This document shows positions 1 through 11,464 of a stretch of 64,000 nucleotides of DNA, one piece after another. A program made the translations under genes and the position numbers. Every line of letters starts with the position of its first letter. The stretch's first letter is position 1. Source of the DNA: Allodiplogaster sudhausi (lineage: Eukaryota; Nematoda; Chromadorea; Rhabditida; Diplogasteridae); the NCBI GenBank assembly GCA_945643635.1, contig CALZFC010000010.1, positions 974,501 through 1,038,500 of the forward strand, in the 5' to 3' direction. The notes under the pieces are model-generated. The model saw only the letters and a program-made list of their open reading frames with translations. It was not told where the DNA came from and made no database searches.

Positions 1-237
1 AAATAACTATTCTAAGTGAACACTTCACGATTCGAACGGTCCTTTTCTTTTTAAAACAACCCGAAGGCAGAGAGAGAAAAGTAAAACAAATACAAATATA
101 AACACTTTAGCCAAAGTCGAAGGTAGAAAATAAAGAAGCAAAAAGCAAGAGAGATGGCCAGCCCCTTACTTTTAGTGTGTAGGGAACAGTATGAATCTTT
201 TTTTATTTCATTTCAACTAAATACCGCTCCTTTACTT
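1..237. other. No gene seen; left flank of the duplicated block
   Basis: AT-rich sequence with no splice-consistent exon. Similarity to the second copy of the duplicated block begins at about 238, so this is probably flanking DNA. Confidence 0.4.
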
Positions 238-598
238 ATGTACTATTTTTACCCTATGATTTATTCCGAGTTATTCTGCGAGGTACGGACGAAGGAGTGG
301 AAGAGGGTTTCGATTGACGAGAGTTGGCCAGTCCAGCAAAAGTGGGTGGGGCTATCAAAGGTGAGCTAGACCAGCAGCACGTCCTAGCCTTAGCGGCGGT
401 TGTTGCCCAAGGTCGAGCGCGCCGTGACGTAGTTGGAGGAGCGGGAAGAAGTTGCGAGTTCGGCGGGGCGAGCCGAGATCGGCGGGGCGACACCGATATT
501 CAAATGGAGATAATTGTTGAAATTTAATAGGAGCTAGAATATAAAACTTTAATTTAAACAACTTCGTTCATTAAGACAAGATTTCATGAAGAGTTCAA

Positions 599-1581
599 TT
601 AACCCTGGACAGCCTCCTCCGAGTGGCGGATCTCGCTGATTGCCGTGTCCAAGTGCGAGAGGGCAGAAGAGAGAGCGGCAGAGCGAGTGGCGAGAGAGGA
701 CTGCAGGGCGGAGAGCTGAGAGAAGACAGATAAATTTGCGGTTGAACATTTATTTCATTCTTGTTGTCTTGTGATATGGGAGATCCTTGGTTGACTGCTC
801 CCTTCTCTGCTCAACTCTATCGATCCGTATCATGTCGCCCTATTCTATAATCTCTCTCTCTCTCTCCATCTCTCCTCTCTTTGCTGTCTCTCCTTCTTAC
901 ACACTCTCTCTTTCTCTCTCGCTCACTCTCTCTCTCCTTCCAACCTGCTGCCTCTCGCCGACGCATCTTTCCTTCCATTCCGTGAGCTGCTGAATCAGCT
1001 TGAGTTCCTCCTCGTCAGCCTCGTCGTCATCGCAGGATTCCTCACTAAAAATGAGAAAAAAATATTTTGGGAAGCAATGGATCCTATTGTTTGCTAAGAA
1101 TATTGAATTATAACATAAATAATTAAAGGACTTCTCGTTATTTATTTCTTTTCGATTTATTTCCTACATCAACTCTAAAACTACCGTACTCAATCGGCTT
1201 CTCCAGAAGTGCCGAGACACGGCGGAGAAGTTCGCGCTCCGACCGCTCGCGCTCGTCCGACAGCGTCGGAATGACCTACAAGATAATGAGTTAAGCTTTG
1301 AATTTTGGTCCAGGACGGGTGGGCGGAGCTTAAAAACCGAGTCACCAATATGAGAGGCTCGCTCTGGCGACGGGCACGCTTCTTCTGGTGCGGAACGAGG
1401 CGTCCGACATGGTCGAAGAGGTCATATAAATATGGCATTTTTCTTGTTACCCGACAATAAATTCGGAAGTTGCAAGGAACAAAAGAATCTGCAATTTCTA
1501 GGAATGCTGGAAGAATTGGAGGGAGATTCAAACATTCGAACCGGCAAGCGACTCGCGAAGTCGGTCGGTGCCTTCGTTCAT
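599..1581 (-). pseudogene. Coiled-coil protein gene fragment, copy 1 (broken)
   Basis: Five exon-like segments on the minus strand, each also found at 12828-13641: 1542-1581 (starts MNEGTDRL), 1346-1425, 1185-1275, 945-1044 (very acidic, DDDEADEEE) and 599-715 (ends HSEEAVQG then stop). The last two have heptad-like leucines, suggesting a coiled coil. Codon use in these segments is GC-rich and coding-like, unlike the AT-rich DNA between them. Defects: the acceptor AG before the 1346-1425 exon is gone (TATATG where copy 2 has TTAGATG), and the 1185-1275 donor phase does not match the next exon. This copy keeps the full 1185-1275 exon that copy 2 has lost. I do not recognise the family. It may belong to one gene with the exon pair just upstream. 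Confidence 0.5.
850..945 (+). repeat. CT microsatellite
   Basis: Runs of CTCTCT with short interruptions. It lies in the intron between the last two exons of the coiled-coil fragment and is shared with copy 2 (13079-13174). Confidence 0.8.
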
Positions 1582-1859
1582 TTCGATGGCGGCGTCGGCG
1601 GCCCGTCGGCGGAGAAGGACGCGCGGTGCCGCGATGCCAGCCGCTCCTGCAATGTGGACGGGTGGGCGGAGCTTATGGAGCTTAAGAGTAAGCGTCTGCT
1701 TATGAGTCATTTAACAAGAATAGTCGGGAGAGGGGTGGTCGGCATAGAAAGTCAGAAAAGCAAGCGCAATTAAAGATGAAAATGTTCAATGCCCGTCGTG
1801 ATAGAAATGAACAAAATCGATAGATGGGTGATCTGGGCTTCTCGTAAATTTAAAATAGT

Positions 1860-2158
1860 TTAAGTCTGACTCAGAAACTGAAGGTAGCCCTGGGCAAGAG
1901 GAATGGCGACTGCGTTCAGGTTCTGGGGGGGCGGCGCACCGAATCTCCCCACAAGAGGTCTACGAGGGGCCAGGGTTCTGCTGCTGTGGTTGGGCCATTC
2001 GGGTACCCTGAAATTCATATAATTCTTGTTGTAAAAACGAATAATAACATTTTGACAATTTAGTATGACTGACGTTTCAATGAGATCTCCGATGAAGCCG
2101 CTCGAGGCGAGAGTAGAAAGGTGAAGTGGCGAGGGAGATTTTCGAAATGACAACTGGG
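1860..2158 (-). pseudogene. Proline-rich C-terminal exon pair, copy 1 (broken)
   Basis: Decayed copy of the exon pair at 13971-14286. The upstream exon (2070-2158) has lost 5 bp relative to copy 2, which shifts the frame, and its acceptor ATTATAG has become an AG-less sequence. In the downstream exon (1860-2007) a TAG stop follows MAQPQQQNPGPS and the frame is altered by indels. The final TAA at 1860-1862 is kept. No function can be assigned. Confidence 0.6.
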
Positions 2159-2521
2159 CAATTATGATTACATGACTTTTTGCTGACTTCCTGACTTCGA
2201 TTAGTGCATATTTCATAAGTACAAAAATTAGTCAATTTTTGCACTCAAGTTACGAATATGGAATTTCCATGTTTGTCGTAAATATAATTACGTATATCAC
2301 ACTTCTTGAGCTTTCATCATCATTTTTTAAATAAAAGATAATAAAACAACGGAGCAGAACAAAATAATTGAGAAGAAAAGCAATTTTTTTAAATCTCTAT
2401 CTCAATCTACCTTTCAATCTCTTCCTTTCTTTCTCTTTTTCTATCATCGATTTATTTTCTTTCTTTCTGATTGCCATAACAACAAGCATTTCAAGTTGTC
2501 TGTCATTAAATCGAAAAGTAT

Positions 2522-2593
2522 GGGCCGAACCGGGATTAGAACCCGGGACCTCTCGCACCCGAAGCGAGAATCATACCCCTAGACCATCCGGCA
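2522..2593 (-). pseudogene. tRNA-Pro(CGG)-like, probably inactive
   Basis: The minus strand gives a tRNA-length fold with the anticodon loop TTCGGGT (anticodon CGG) in a five-pair CTCGC/GCGAG stem and an intact D arm. Position 1 is T instead of G, breaking the first acceptor pair, and the T loop reads TTCTAAT instead of TTCGAAT, which damages the B box. The partner is at 14600-14671. Confidence 0.65.
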
Positions 2594-2841
2594 ACACTGG
2601 ATGTCTTCGCAAATATAAAATATGAATTAAATTTCAACGATTGTAAATATTCATTTATACTTTCACTAAATTGTTAAATCTAAACGGCGAAATAAATATC
2701 GAACGCGTTGCCATAGGCATGCAATATTCATAAAATGTAGTTGGAAAACGCTTGCTACGAAAAGAATCACCATTGTATGCGATGCGCTACTTACTTGCAA
2801 GCAGCTTTCTTTAGGAAAGAGAGTAAATTTCTTCTGTCGTA

Positions 2842-2903
2842 TCCGATGTAGTCTAGTGGTTATGATTTGTGTCTCTCACATGCAACGGCGGGGTTCCATT
2901 CCC
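2842..2903 (+). pseudogene. tRNA-Glu(CTC)-like, 3' end lost
   Basis: The first half matches the tRNA at 14919-14990, including the CTC anticodon loop. The T arm is disrupted (GGGTTCCATTCCC) and the 3' acceptor strand CATCGGA is absent, replaced by unrelated AT-rich sequence. It cannot form an acceptor stem. Confidence 0.75.
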
Positions 2904-4015
2904 ATTTCTTCCGTTGTCCATCGTAATAGCTCGGTATTGAATATTTGCCATGACGGTTATAATCATGAAAATGGGGTCGAATCAAATGATGTTTGGTGTA
3001 ATAAATTATTATATAGTTTATCAATCAAACGGGACGGAGAAGAAATCTAGCAGAAAGAGAGGAGAGTTGCAGTCACACTATGGCAATTCTTGTGCAAAAA
3101 TTGCACAGAAGAATAACGAATGTAACAATTTTTCGTTTTCCACGGAAATATGTATGTACATACATGACTAATTCAAATGTCTGCCATATACATAGATCCC
3201 AAAGGCGACTAATAGGAAAAGCCTTCGGATATTGTTTTCCATTAAGGCAATTTTGCTCACTAATACTACATTTTTATATGTATATTAGGAAAGTTAAAAA
3301 GCTGGAATGACATCAACAGAATGTACACATCACAGATGGCTGCCCAAATTTAAAAATTGTTGTTTCGTAGATCGATATAAATGGAGTGCCGTATAAATCA
3401 TGTAGCATGTGTAGCTCAACACCTACTATCTCATAGATGTTCCTTTATATCACAACAATATGTATCAATGCAAATTTTGTTTTGTTTCAATAAATTACAG
3501 GGGTCTTTGATGAAAGTAGGTATCCGGGGAATAATTAACCTAAGTTTTTTCTACATGGATAAGTTCTTCTTGGTGTAAAAGATATGTTCAGAAACTTCGA
3601 ACGATTTTCTTCCATTACATTTTGAGTAATTGTAACTTGAAAACTGGCGGATAGAGAATTAGCTACGGTGGGTCATAGCCACCCTCTTATTTCACATGCT
3701 CTCTCGACCTAGCCACAGGCAACTTTCTGAGCGCGCGCATTCAAACTGGTTCTCTAGCGCTACTGTATAATTATTCGCCGGATACTTCCTTTAAGTAAGC
3801 AATCAGTGGCTGAGAATGCACATTTAGTCTTACTCATACATTTGTTTCTTTGGTCGACAGTGAAAATTTAATTAACTATTTGTTTAAAATCGGAAGAAGT
3901 GCGGGTCTGTGTGATGTTGACGCAGTCCTACAACAAACACCTCAAGATCGCTTCGATATTCCTTTAAAACGCATCTCTCAGTGTTCTCGTAACCCTGAAA
4001 TAGCCACAATTAGAT

Positions 4016-4560
4016 AACTAGTCAAAGGAAAATAATCTTGGTCTGGAATGAGATGAGAAGATCCTTATGGTTACTCTAATTTTAAGATGACCACACCTAT
4101 GTTCTTTTCCTCAAGAAGCTTAAAAAAAATTTTTTTTCAGTCGATCATTACCCATTGATTATTTGAATCATTATATTACTATTAGTTGAACTACCAGCAT
4201 TGTGATATGAAGTAGAAAGTTGACAATCAGCTCCACTGGATCACTTCACGAATTCAGGGCAAGCCTCGTGAAGATATGTTCACATATTTATGACTGTACA
4301 CGGAGTGTCTATGACTCCAGAATCGAGATCTAAAATGATTAATTTATTCCTTTTTTTTAAATAGTCCTTATTAACTAAAACAACTGAAACATGGACAAAA
4401 TACGCGTGGTTTTACTTAAAGTTAAACAACAGAAAACGATGGGAGGGACTTTAAGCTTCCTTCTCTCGTTGGTTCGGCCGGAAACGAGGCCCGGAAGGAG
4501 AGTCGCGAGACGGCACTCATGTGCAAACATCACGTAGAATAAAGAATGCAAACAATTTTC
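4016..4560. other. No gene seen
   Basis: AT-rich. A segment at about 4295-4350 recurs in inverted orientation at about 18597-18650 (shared core GGAGTGTCTATGACTCCAGA). No splice-consistent coding exon. Confidence 0.4.
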
Positions 4561-5550
4561 CATCTGCCACTGACATGGGAGTATTCATTATTTCCGATGA
4601 GAATTACAGTTACAGCATGTGAAACCGATCCGTGTGGCCTTCATATTTCATGTTAGAGGTTGGCTACCTTCACGCCGTCCAGTCACCATCCGCACCCCGG
4701 CTGCTGGAAGTTCTTGAAATTTAAGCTGCTGGAAATTTATGTAGGTAAATATGTACATATGTACGCATGTATGTATTTATGTATACATACATACATAAAT
4801 ACTTAAATGCATACATCTGTATACTAACATAAATACATATATACATACCTACAAAAATAATACATACATATGTACATACTTAATGGCAGATTTTAAAACA
4901 TATCTTACCTACTTTTTTTTTCTATGCAGACGCATGATACTTTTTTTGTTCACAGCTCTTCTCAGTATTCTCGTGGTTGGACAATGGTATTTGCAAATCC
5001 GCGCCATCCACTTGAGGTTCTGTCATCCACTTGAGGTAGTGTCTTGAGGTTGCCAAACTGGACATTCGAGGGCAGCGACACGGTGAGCATTGAGTTAGCT
5101 CGTTATTGTCACTAAGGATACTTTTGGTGGACAAGGAATTGAAAAAAAATTAAATGCTAGTGTTTAAGAAAGCCGGCAGGCTTCTCCGGCCAGCATGGTG
5201 TTGTGGCCCGCGGCGAATTCGACATTGCGTGCATTTCTCTGCATCGAACTACCACACGAGATCTTGCTTAGCGAGATACCATTGGAATGGTGTATGCTCT
5301 TATATGCAAAACCATGGAACTAAAAAAAAAATATATGCATAATAAAATTACTTAATTATTTCGTACATGTTGACATTGGTATGTGTGAGAATCTTTTTCA
5401 AATAAGATCTCACTAAATGAGAAAAAAAACTTTTCTCTTCACTTACAGGTCAATCGGCTAATAATCGTGAAGGATGACAATAAAAGAATGAAACGTTTTC
5501 GGCTCTTTAGCAATGAAAATGTCCTATGAATACTGAACACTGATTTCATC
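4560..5550 (+). repeat. Duplication block B, copy 1
   Basis: Similar in order and direction to about 18930-20200, in patches. The best-conserved patch, around 5090-5250, contains AGCCGGCAGGCTTCTC followed by CCCGCGGCGAATTCGACATT. A gene fragment may lie here, but no reading frame is kept in both copies, so I do not annotate one. Confidence 0.6.
4738..4880 (+). repeat. ATGT/ACAT microsatellite
   Basis: Irregular tetranucleotide-like array of ATGTATGT and ACATACAT units with interruptions. Confidence 0.8.
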
Positions 5551-5824
5551 TTTTAACGAATTTAACACATGTAGAATTTTCTTTTATATCCTTTAGATGT
5601 ATTTTATTTTATAAATGCCGAGGCTGAATTTCTATGAATTTTATCATGTAATGTTTAGAAGATATTTACAAAATAACAAAAAAATCAATGCATGATGCTA
5701 CTCCGATTATTTTGCTACAAAATTGTAGAATACGAAAATTAACATGACAAAAGATGATATGCATGAAGCAACAGAATTTGCCATGTGCTTATATGAGATG
5801 TAAAGAATGCAAGAAAATGGAGTA

Positions 5825-6130
5825 ACAAGTATACCGCTTTTTTAAAGTGACATAAGAAGTTATCTATGCTCATAGAGATGTAAAGATAGTAAAAAAACGC
5901 TTCATTAATCAGTACTGTAACGGTAGCGAGCCATTGTCACTTCGTCAGAACTGCCGCTGCACTGCGATTGTAGGTATCGATTCTATAGTAACCTTCCGGC
6001 GAGATCGGTAGTAGCAAAAAATGCGGCCAACCACCCTACGATACTCCTTTAAGAAGATGGAGTTGAGGTATAGATCGAGAACGAATCTAAATTGTCGATT
6101 AGAAACATCTTCTTCAGTATAGACGTTTAG
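5825..6130 (+). repeat. Duplication block C, copy 1
   Basis: About 300 bp similar to 11465-11770 in the same direction. Shared landmarks are GCCATTGTCACTTCGTC, a CGATA-TCCTTTAA motif and GATCGAGAACG-ATCTAAATTG. Non-coding as far as I can see. Confidence 0.7.
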
Positions 6131-6589
6131 AATAAATAATAAGTTAAGAATATAGATATATATATTTTTTTAATAATTCAAATGGCTTACGAGAGGCTTC
6201 CAACGGATAGGCTGATCATAGAAAGCTCGTAATCTACGTCATGGAGATCGAGGTAAGCAAGAATTGTCAAAAGCTAAACGTTCTTCTTCTTCTTATGGTT
6301 AATTAATAACAATAAGGCAAAAACTTATGTTGAATTCACGCTATTTTGCCTGAATATAAACAGCATGAAATTAGGAAATTTGAGAATTTAAAGGAAGAAT
6401 CCGACGAAAAATAACTTCTTCTTTTATATTCCCATATGATCAAGTCTGGCCTATAAGATCGATTAGAGGTGGTCCCGCTTTACGAAAGTTAGTATTTAGC
6501 CAGAAATTTGCATTTGTTTTTTGGAATACGGTAGAAAACGTCTCTGCCGATGCACCCGGTGTATGCTCAAATCCAAGCAAGGAGTGCCA

Positions 6590-6634
6590 ACGGGTGGGAA
6601 TAAGAGGCAGTCTCTGCCTCTTATTCCCACCCGT
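6590..6634. repeat. Perfect 21-bp hairpin
   Basis: Two perfectly complementary 21-base arms (6590-6610 and 6614-6634) are separated by TCT. The left arm begins ACGGGTGGGAATAAG. It lies downstream of the last GPCR exon I can place. It may be a small fold-back element or a structured RNA. Confidence 0.85.
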
Positions 6635-6883
6635 CCTCTTGCCCACTTGGCAACTCATTTTCACCTAGGGATGAGAGATGAAGACGTTAGAGAAAAGCGA
6701 GACAATGAAAGAAGTCGAGAGAGGTTAGATACACATACGTTTCAAATTTGAAATTTTGTAGCGGGCGCTAAAAAAGGCTCATCCAGTCGGGAGTTTAGCA
6801 CAGTTTGAAACGTAATTTTATCAGATACGGTTTTCTTTCGTCGGATACTTCCTTTAATTTACTATTTACAGTGCTTCACTTAC

Positions 6884-8961
6884 AGTGCTTGGCAAACGAC
6901 ACACAATGAAGACGAGCGAAGTTACGAGAATCAAGACAGAGGGCCGCCACAGGTTCGAGTTCGCCATGGAGGCATTACTGGAATAGAGAGAGATAGACAG
7001 AGAGAGAGAGAACAGAAGAAAAAGAAAGAGAAAGAAAAACGAATAGAAGATATAAAATGTGTAGATGCCTGCACAGAAGCTTGCTGACGAGGGCGGCAGT
7101 TAATGGTGCCATGAGAAGTTGCGGTAGATATCGTAAACTTACCTAAATTTTTTGTTAACTGTATTTTAATACTTGAAATTTTTTATTCGATAGGGAAATG
7201 TCAATAAGAATTTTTTTTCGATTACGGAATAAAGGTCACCTCATTGACCAATTGATATAAGCGGTACGCATCGGAATTGACCAGCGCCATGTTTAACGAA
7301 GACTCCCATATTCTAAAGAAACAACAGCAAAGATAAATGAGCAGAGTTTACATCTTTGTATAGATAATTGCGTAAACACAAATTTATACCAATAAATTTA
7401 ATTTTTTTTTAAATAAAACAGTTCGAAAACGAATGACGTCATATTCATATCAGAGTCGATATTCTCGACTAAGTTGACTAAGAAAGCGGTCGGTATGGAC
7501 ATGGCGAGGGCGAAGACAACTATTATGGTCAAGACGATGAATCTGGAGGCTTTTCCTGCAGAGTATTTGTATTCTCTCTCTCTGCACCACTGTTTATCTC
7601 ACTCTCACCAAATGCTTTTTTCCCAAAGTTTCACTGTCATATTTTCACTTTCTCTGTCTTTTACTCTCAGTCCATCTGTCTCTTTCTGTTTCTCTCTGTA
7701 TCTCTAAAGACATCTCCACTCTCGCTTTCTCCCTCTCTAATTTCCCTCTCCCACTCTAACCAATACGCTTGAAAATAAGCGGAAGATAAACGGCGATACA
7801 TCTTTCTATACACATCGCGATGATAAAATTCGAGCTGAATTTAAAGTTATTATTAAATCAATTTTTTAAGAAAAATTCTTTCATTGTTGAAGAGAAATAA
7901 GCAGAAAAAATGGTGAACACAGAAAGAAAAGAATGGAGATTAAAGCATTCTATAGAACTAGCCGATTCGTTTGTGTAAGCAATTTTTTTCCTTAATGTTA
8001 ATAAAAAAAAAACATTGCTCAACTACACATAATTTACAAAGAAGTACGCACCTGCATATTTGTGCACAGTTGAAAATTCCGACAGAAAAGTTGCAGTAGA
8101 AGAGAGAGATGATGTACGAATTAGAGAAATAGTCGTTTGTCAGATCGCAGCAGAATATGAGGATATAATCGATCTGGCAGATTAAGTCAGCCATCACAGA
8201 CGCCTGTGGGTATACAATTTCAAACGAAAAACAAATTATTGCATTTCGTTGCGGACACATCTATTTGGTGGTCTCCCGCTGGAAAAAATATATGTGTATT
8301 TAAGTATGTTATTATGCAAGATGGCAAACTAATCAATCACATCAATTGGAGAAAAAGCACAAAGAAACCTTGAGATATATTAATCCGTCCGACTTCAGTT
8401 GACTTAGTATGAGGAAGTTGAAGGACTGGTTTACTACTCCTGAAATTTAAAACAAAATATATTACCTTTGAAAAAATACTCTATCTTTATCTCGTTAGCA
8501 TTAACCTTGCCTTTTTTGAACGCATACATATATTAGGAAATTAAAACTAAAGCTTTTATTTACTACGCAATTTTGTCAGACACAAAGACAACGGCCACGT
8601 GAATTTGATTAAGTTTTCCGCTCCTTTAAAGAAAAATACACCCGATTATAATGAAACTTGCCTAGCAAAAGAACAGCCGGGTTAATTATAGCATTGAAGA
8701 CATCGAAGAAAGATTCGATTAAAACCATATATTCCTGCTGAACCTGGACGGTAAACTATGTATTTACGAGACAAAAAAAATGTAAATCGTCAAAACATGA
8801 CTTTTTATCATATATGTATGTAAATCAAAAGTACGCGTTTATGCCATTACCTTGGCAATAAGAAAGAGAAACATCAAAAGCTCGCGATCTACGTTTGATG
8901 CGATCTGCGAGAGAATCAAGAAGAGTGAAGGTAGACATGGCCAAAATCGACCAGCTTGCAT
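6884..8961 (-). CDS. Rhodopsin-family G protein-coupled receptor, TM1-TM6
   Basis: Nine exons on the minus strand, all phase-consistent: 8851-8961, 8662-8743, 8369-8439, 8052-8203, 7761-7834, 7438-7555, 7240-7312, 7075-7142 and 6884-6977. They encode about 250 residues. The start ATG at 8961 is the first in frame, and the N-terminus is hydrophobic. Visible landmarks are TM1 (NAIINPAVLLLG), the TM2 start (YLKASVMADL), an E/DRY equivalent at the end of TM3 (IERCIAV, then YLPLIF), TM4 with SIPTAF, TM5 (PQLLMAPLTAALVSKLL) and TM6 (LVTSLVFIVCRLP). Intron 2 uses a GC donor (CTAG then GCAAGT). The style fits nematode neuropeptide receptors, so it probably signals through G proteins at the plasma membrane; subfamily and ligand are unknown. 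No TM7 exon (NPxxY type) was found below 6884, so the gene is incomplete, or its last exon is distant or lost. Confidence 0.75.
6985..7040 (+). repeat. GA-rich tract in a GPCR intron
   Basis: AGAGAGAGAG and AAAGAAAGAG runs between GPCR exons 8 and 9. Confidence 0.6.
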
Positions 8962-9057
8962 TTTGTTCAAAAGTTCATTATTGTTGCTTTTTGGAGTGAG
9001 TAAAAAAACGTGATGAAGGAATCAAAAAAGGCCATGTTCGCTTGCAATGAAAGCTTG

Positions 9058-9470
9058 AATTTTAAGGCTCGCTGAGCTGTCAAGAATGTTTGAACCACAT
9101 CCAGCCGCGCCTTCATTTTCAATAAAATTCGGTCAAGGGTTCAGGAGCTTTAAAAATTGTTCTGGGGGTGCGTGAACTTTCCCGGACTTTTTATATGATA
9201 TAACATGGAACATAGGAGATACTGGACCGATTCGATCAAATTATTCCTTTTTATTCCTTTTTATTGCTCTCAGGTCGCGTCATATACCAGTGTTAACACA
9301 TCTTAACTGATGTAGATAAATAAATAAATAAATGCTCCCAGCGCTCCGGTAGAAATTCCAGCCGCGCCTTTATTCTCAAGAAAGTTAGGTCAGGGGTAAC
9401 GGAGCTCAAAAAAATTGCGCTAAGGGGTGCGGTAACTTTCCCGGAGTTTTTATATGCTATAACATGGAAC
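9058..9470 (+). repeat. Two tandem copies of a non-coding repeat (R1)
   Basis: About 9105-9215 and 9358-9470 are similar. Both carry CAGCCGCGCCTT, a GGTCA-GGGT segment, GTGCG-GAACTTTCCCGGA-like cores and ATATAACATGGAAC. A fainter third relative lies at about 10845-10945. The cores resemble GGAACTTTCC-type palindromes. No coding frame is maintained. Confidence 0.6.
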
Positions 9471-9539
9471 GTCGGAGGTTTTCTTGACCGCACCGGGAAA
9501 GATCCCGGTCCGATTTTGCTCAAATGTGCCCAGCGATCC

Positions 9540-9680
9540 GGGAAAGATCCCGCATCTTTGAAATCGTGAGAAATAGCGTGTAAAAGTGGAGGCGCAGACA
9601 AACCTACTCGAGATATGGTTTGTATGGCCTCTCTCATTTCGTGGTTATCTTTAGTGTTCTCTCGCAGTCAAAGCAATTTC
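9540..9680 (+). repeat. Repeat R2, copy 1 (partner 10350-10500)
   Basis: Shared features are GAGAAATAGCGTGTA, GGAGGCGCAGACAAACCTA, a TCGAGATA segment and GGCCTCTCTCATTTCGTGG. In both copies the minus strand reads MREA-QTISR-GL-AP for a stretch, so a short ORF is kept between copies, but it has no recognisable domain. Confidence 0.6.
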
Positions 9681-9724
9681 CGGGAAATAACTCTCACGGA
9701 CACCGAACCCATGTCGCGTTTAGG

Positions 9725-9900
9725 CATCTTTCTTTCTTTCCTTCTTACTTTGTTTCTTACTATTTTTCTTTTTTTTTCTCTTTCTTTCTTACTTACCTAT
9801 CCTTACTTACTTTCTGTCTTTCTTTCTTAATTTCTTTCCTTATTTTATACTTTGCCTCCTACTTCATCCTTGCTGTCTTTCTTTCAAACTTTCGTACTTT
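9725..9900 (+). repeat. Polypyrimidine TTTC/CTTA tract
   Basis: Long T/C-rich stretch built from TTTCTTTC and CTTACTTA units. Confidence 0.8.
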
Positions 9901-10349
9901 CAGAAAGCTATGAATTGCAACGAAAAAGTTGCTCCTTCGTTCTCAAGAACTATATATTTTCTCACTTTATTTTTTAGAGAATCCGGTTCTCTGATTATTA
10001 ATACAGCTGGAGAAAAAATGTAATTTGAGCCAAAATATGCACACAAAGAAAATCAAGTCGTCATTGTTACAAGTTAAAATGGTCTTTTCTTTCCAATGGA
10101 AAGTTAGACCTTCTTTGCAGTGCAGGAGGAAGAACAGCTTACGAAGAAATTCTAATTTGAAAATGCATATCAAAGTAACAAAATATACGAATAAACATTT
10201 TCATGCAAAAGGAATGTAATTTTAGTGCGCTTGACACTCTTTTTTCTCGGTAACTTTCCCGCACCAATCTACATTTTCTCCAGGAACTTTCCGGGACCGG
10301 CGCGGGAATTCTGAAAGTTCCTGCACCACCCCCGGAGCTTTTACCATAG

Positions 10350-10500
10350 AATGAAGGCGCGGCAGATATTTGAAATGGCGGGAAATAGCGTGTACATGTT
10401 GAGGCGCATACAAACCTAGTCTCGATATCGTTTGTTTGGCCTCTCTCATTTCGTGGTTATCTTCACTTTTTTGTCGCAGTCAAAGCTATATCTATATTCT
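10350..10500 (+). repeat. Repeat R2, copy 2
   Basis: Second copy of the unit at 9540-9680. The intervening and following DNA (9900-10220, 10500-11460) is AT-rich with no gene that I can support. Confidence 0.6.
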
Positions 10501-11464
10501 CAAGGCATGAACAGATTTGAACGATCTATTGCTTATTCGAGATTGCTTATTTTGATCAACAAGTGAAGTACTGATATCCATAGAAAGACCAGCATCGGCG
10601 TTTCATTTGTGAAGCACAATAATTCGAAAGGATTAGACTGCAAATATGGAAGTGCCGGTTTAATATCCGGTTGAGGCTAACTTTTGCCCGCTAGAGAAGA
10701 GAAAAGCCACATTTTGCGTTTAAAATCGCATTCAAACCAATAAATATTGCCTTAAATGATTTCGGTCACGTTGGCCATAGGACGCGAATCGCGTATAAAC
10801 AATTAAAAGGAATTGAACCCTTGTGGTACATTTTTTCCGCCTGGAATTTTCCCGCACTACTCAATATTAACTGAAACTTTCTGGGAAAAGTGCTGGAAAT
10901 TGAAACTTCACGCACCGCTCCAAGAACTTTTTCCATAGAAAGAAGGCGCGGCAGGCTGTTATAGTTTGCCCGTGTACAAAGTCGCCTTGTTTCTATCTCA
11001 AATCACGTAATATTCCCACAGTTGTTGCAAGCAAATCTAAAGATGCATTACATTTTTTTGTTCATGTGAATGTACTTTATTCGAGTAGTAGTATGCAAAT
11101 GAATTTCCTTAAGCCTTATGCTGGATCTTTCCTCTTCTATATATGCATATGCAAACTTATATTCTATTAACTTATTTATCATGTACATATTATTGCATGT
11201 CACCTTAATAAATAAATCAATCAGTCAAAATATACATAATGTGAGCTGAATCAAATATATTTCCATTTGGACAGTTCAAAGGGTTCCAGAAATCAGAGGA
11301 CATTTTATTATGTTCAGTTCATGCGTAAGGTGTAGGGAATAAATAGGCTAACCATAAGCAATCTAGACCATTTATTTCAAATGCAAGCTCCTTCTAATTT
11401 AAAGGTTTTTACTTTAGCATTGTTATACAATTCATTATTTACATCACCTAAACATCGAAAAAAG

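Larger units (their letters stand above)
238..4015 (+). repeat. Segmental duplication block A, copy 1
   Basis: Matches 12417-16405 in the same orientation with many small indels. The offset is about 12179 at the left edge, 12229 around 550-1050 and 12078 around 2520-2840. The block contains, in order, a coiled-coil gene fragment, a proline-rich exon pair, a tRNA-Pro-like gene, a tRNA-Glu-like gene and about 1.1 kb of AT-rich DNA (2910-4015) in which I see no gene. This copy looks the more decayed for the upstream exon pair and both tRNAs. Confidence 0.85.

Noticed and set aside
6440..6670. Minus-strand exon after an acceptor CCCTAG as the GPCR's last exon
   Set aside because: Phase would fit, but the peptide crosses the perfect hairpin and has no hydrophobic TM7 or NPxxY motif.
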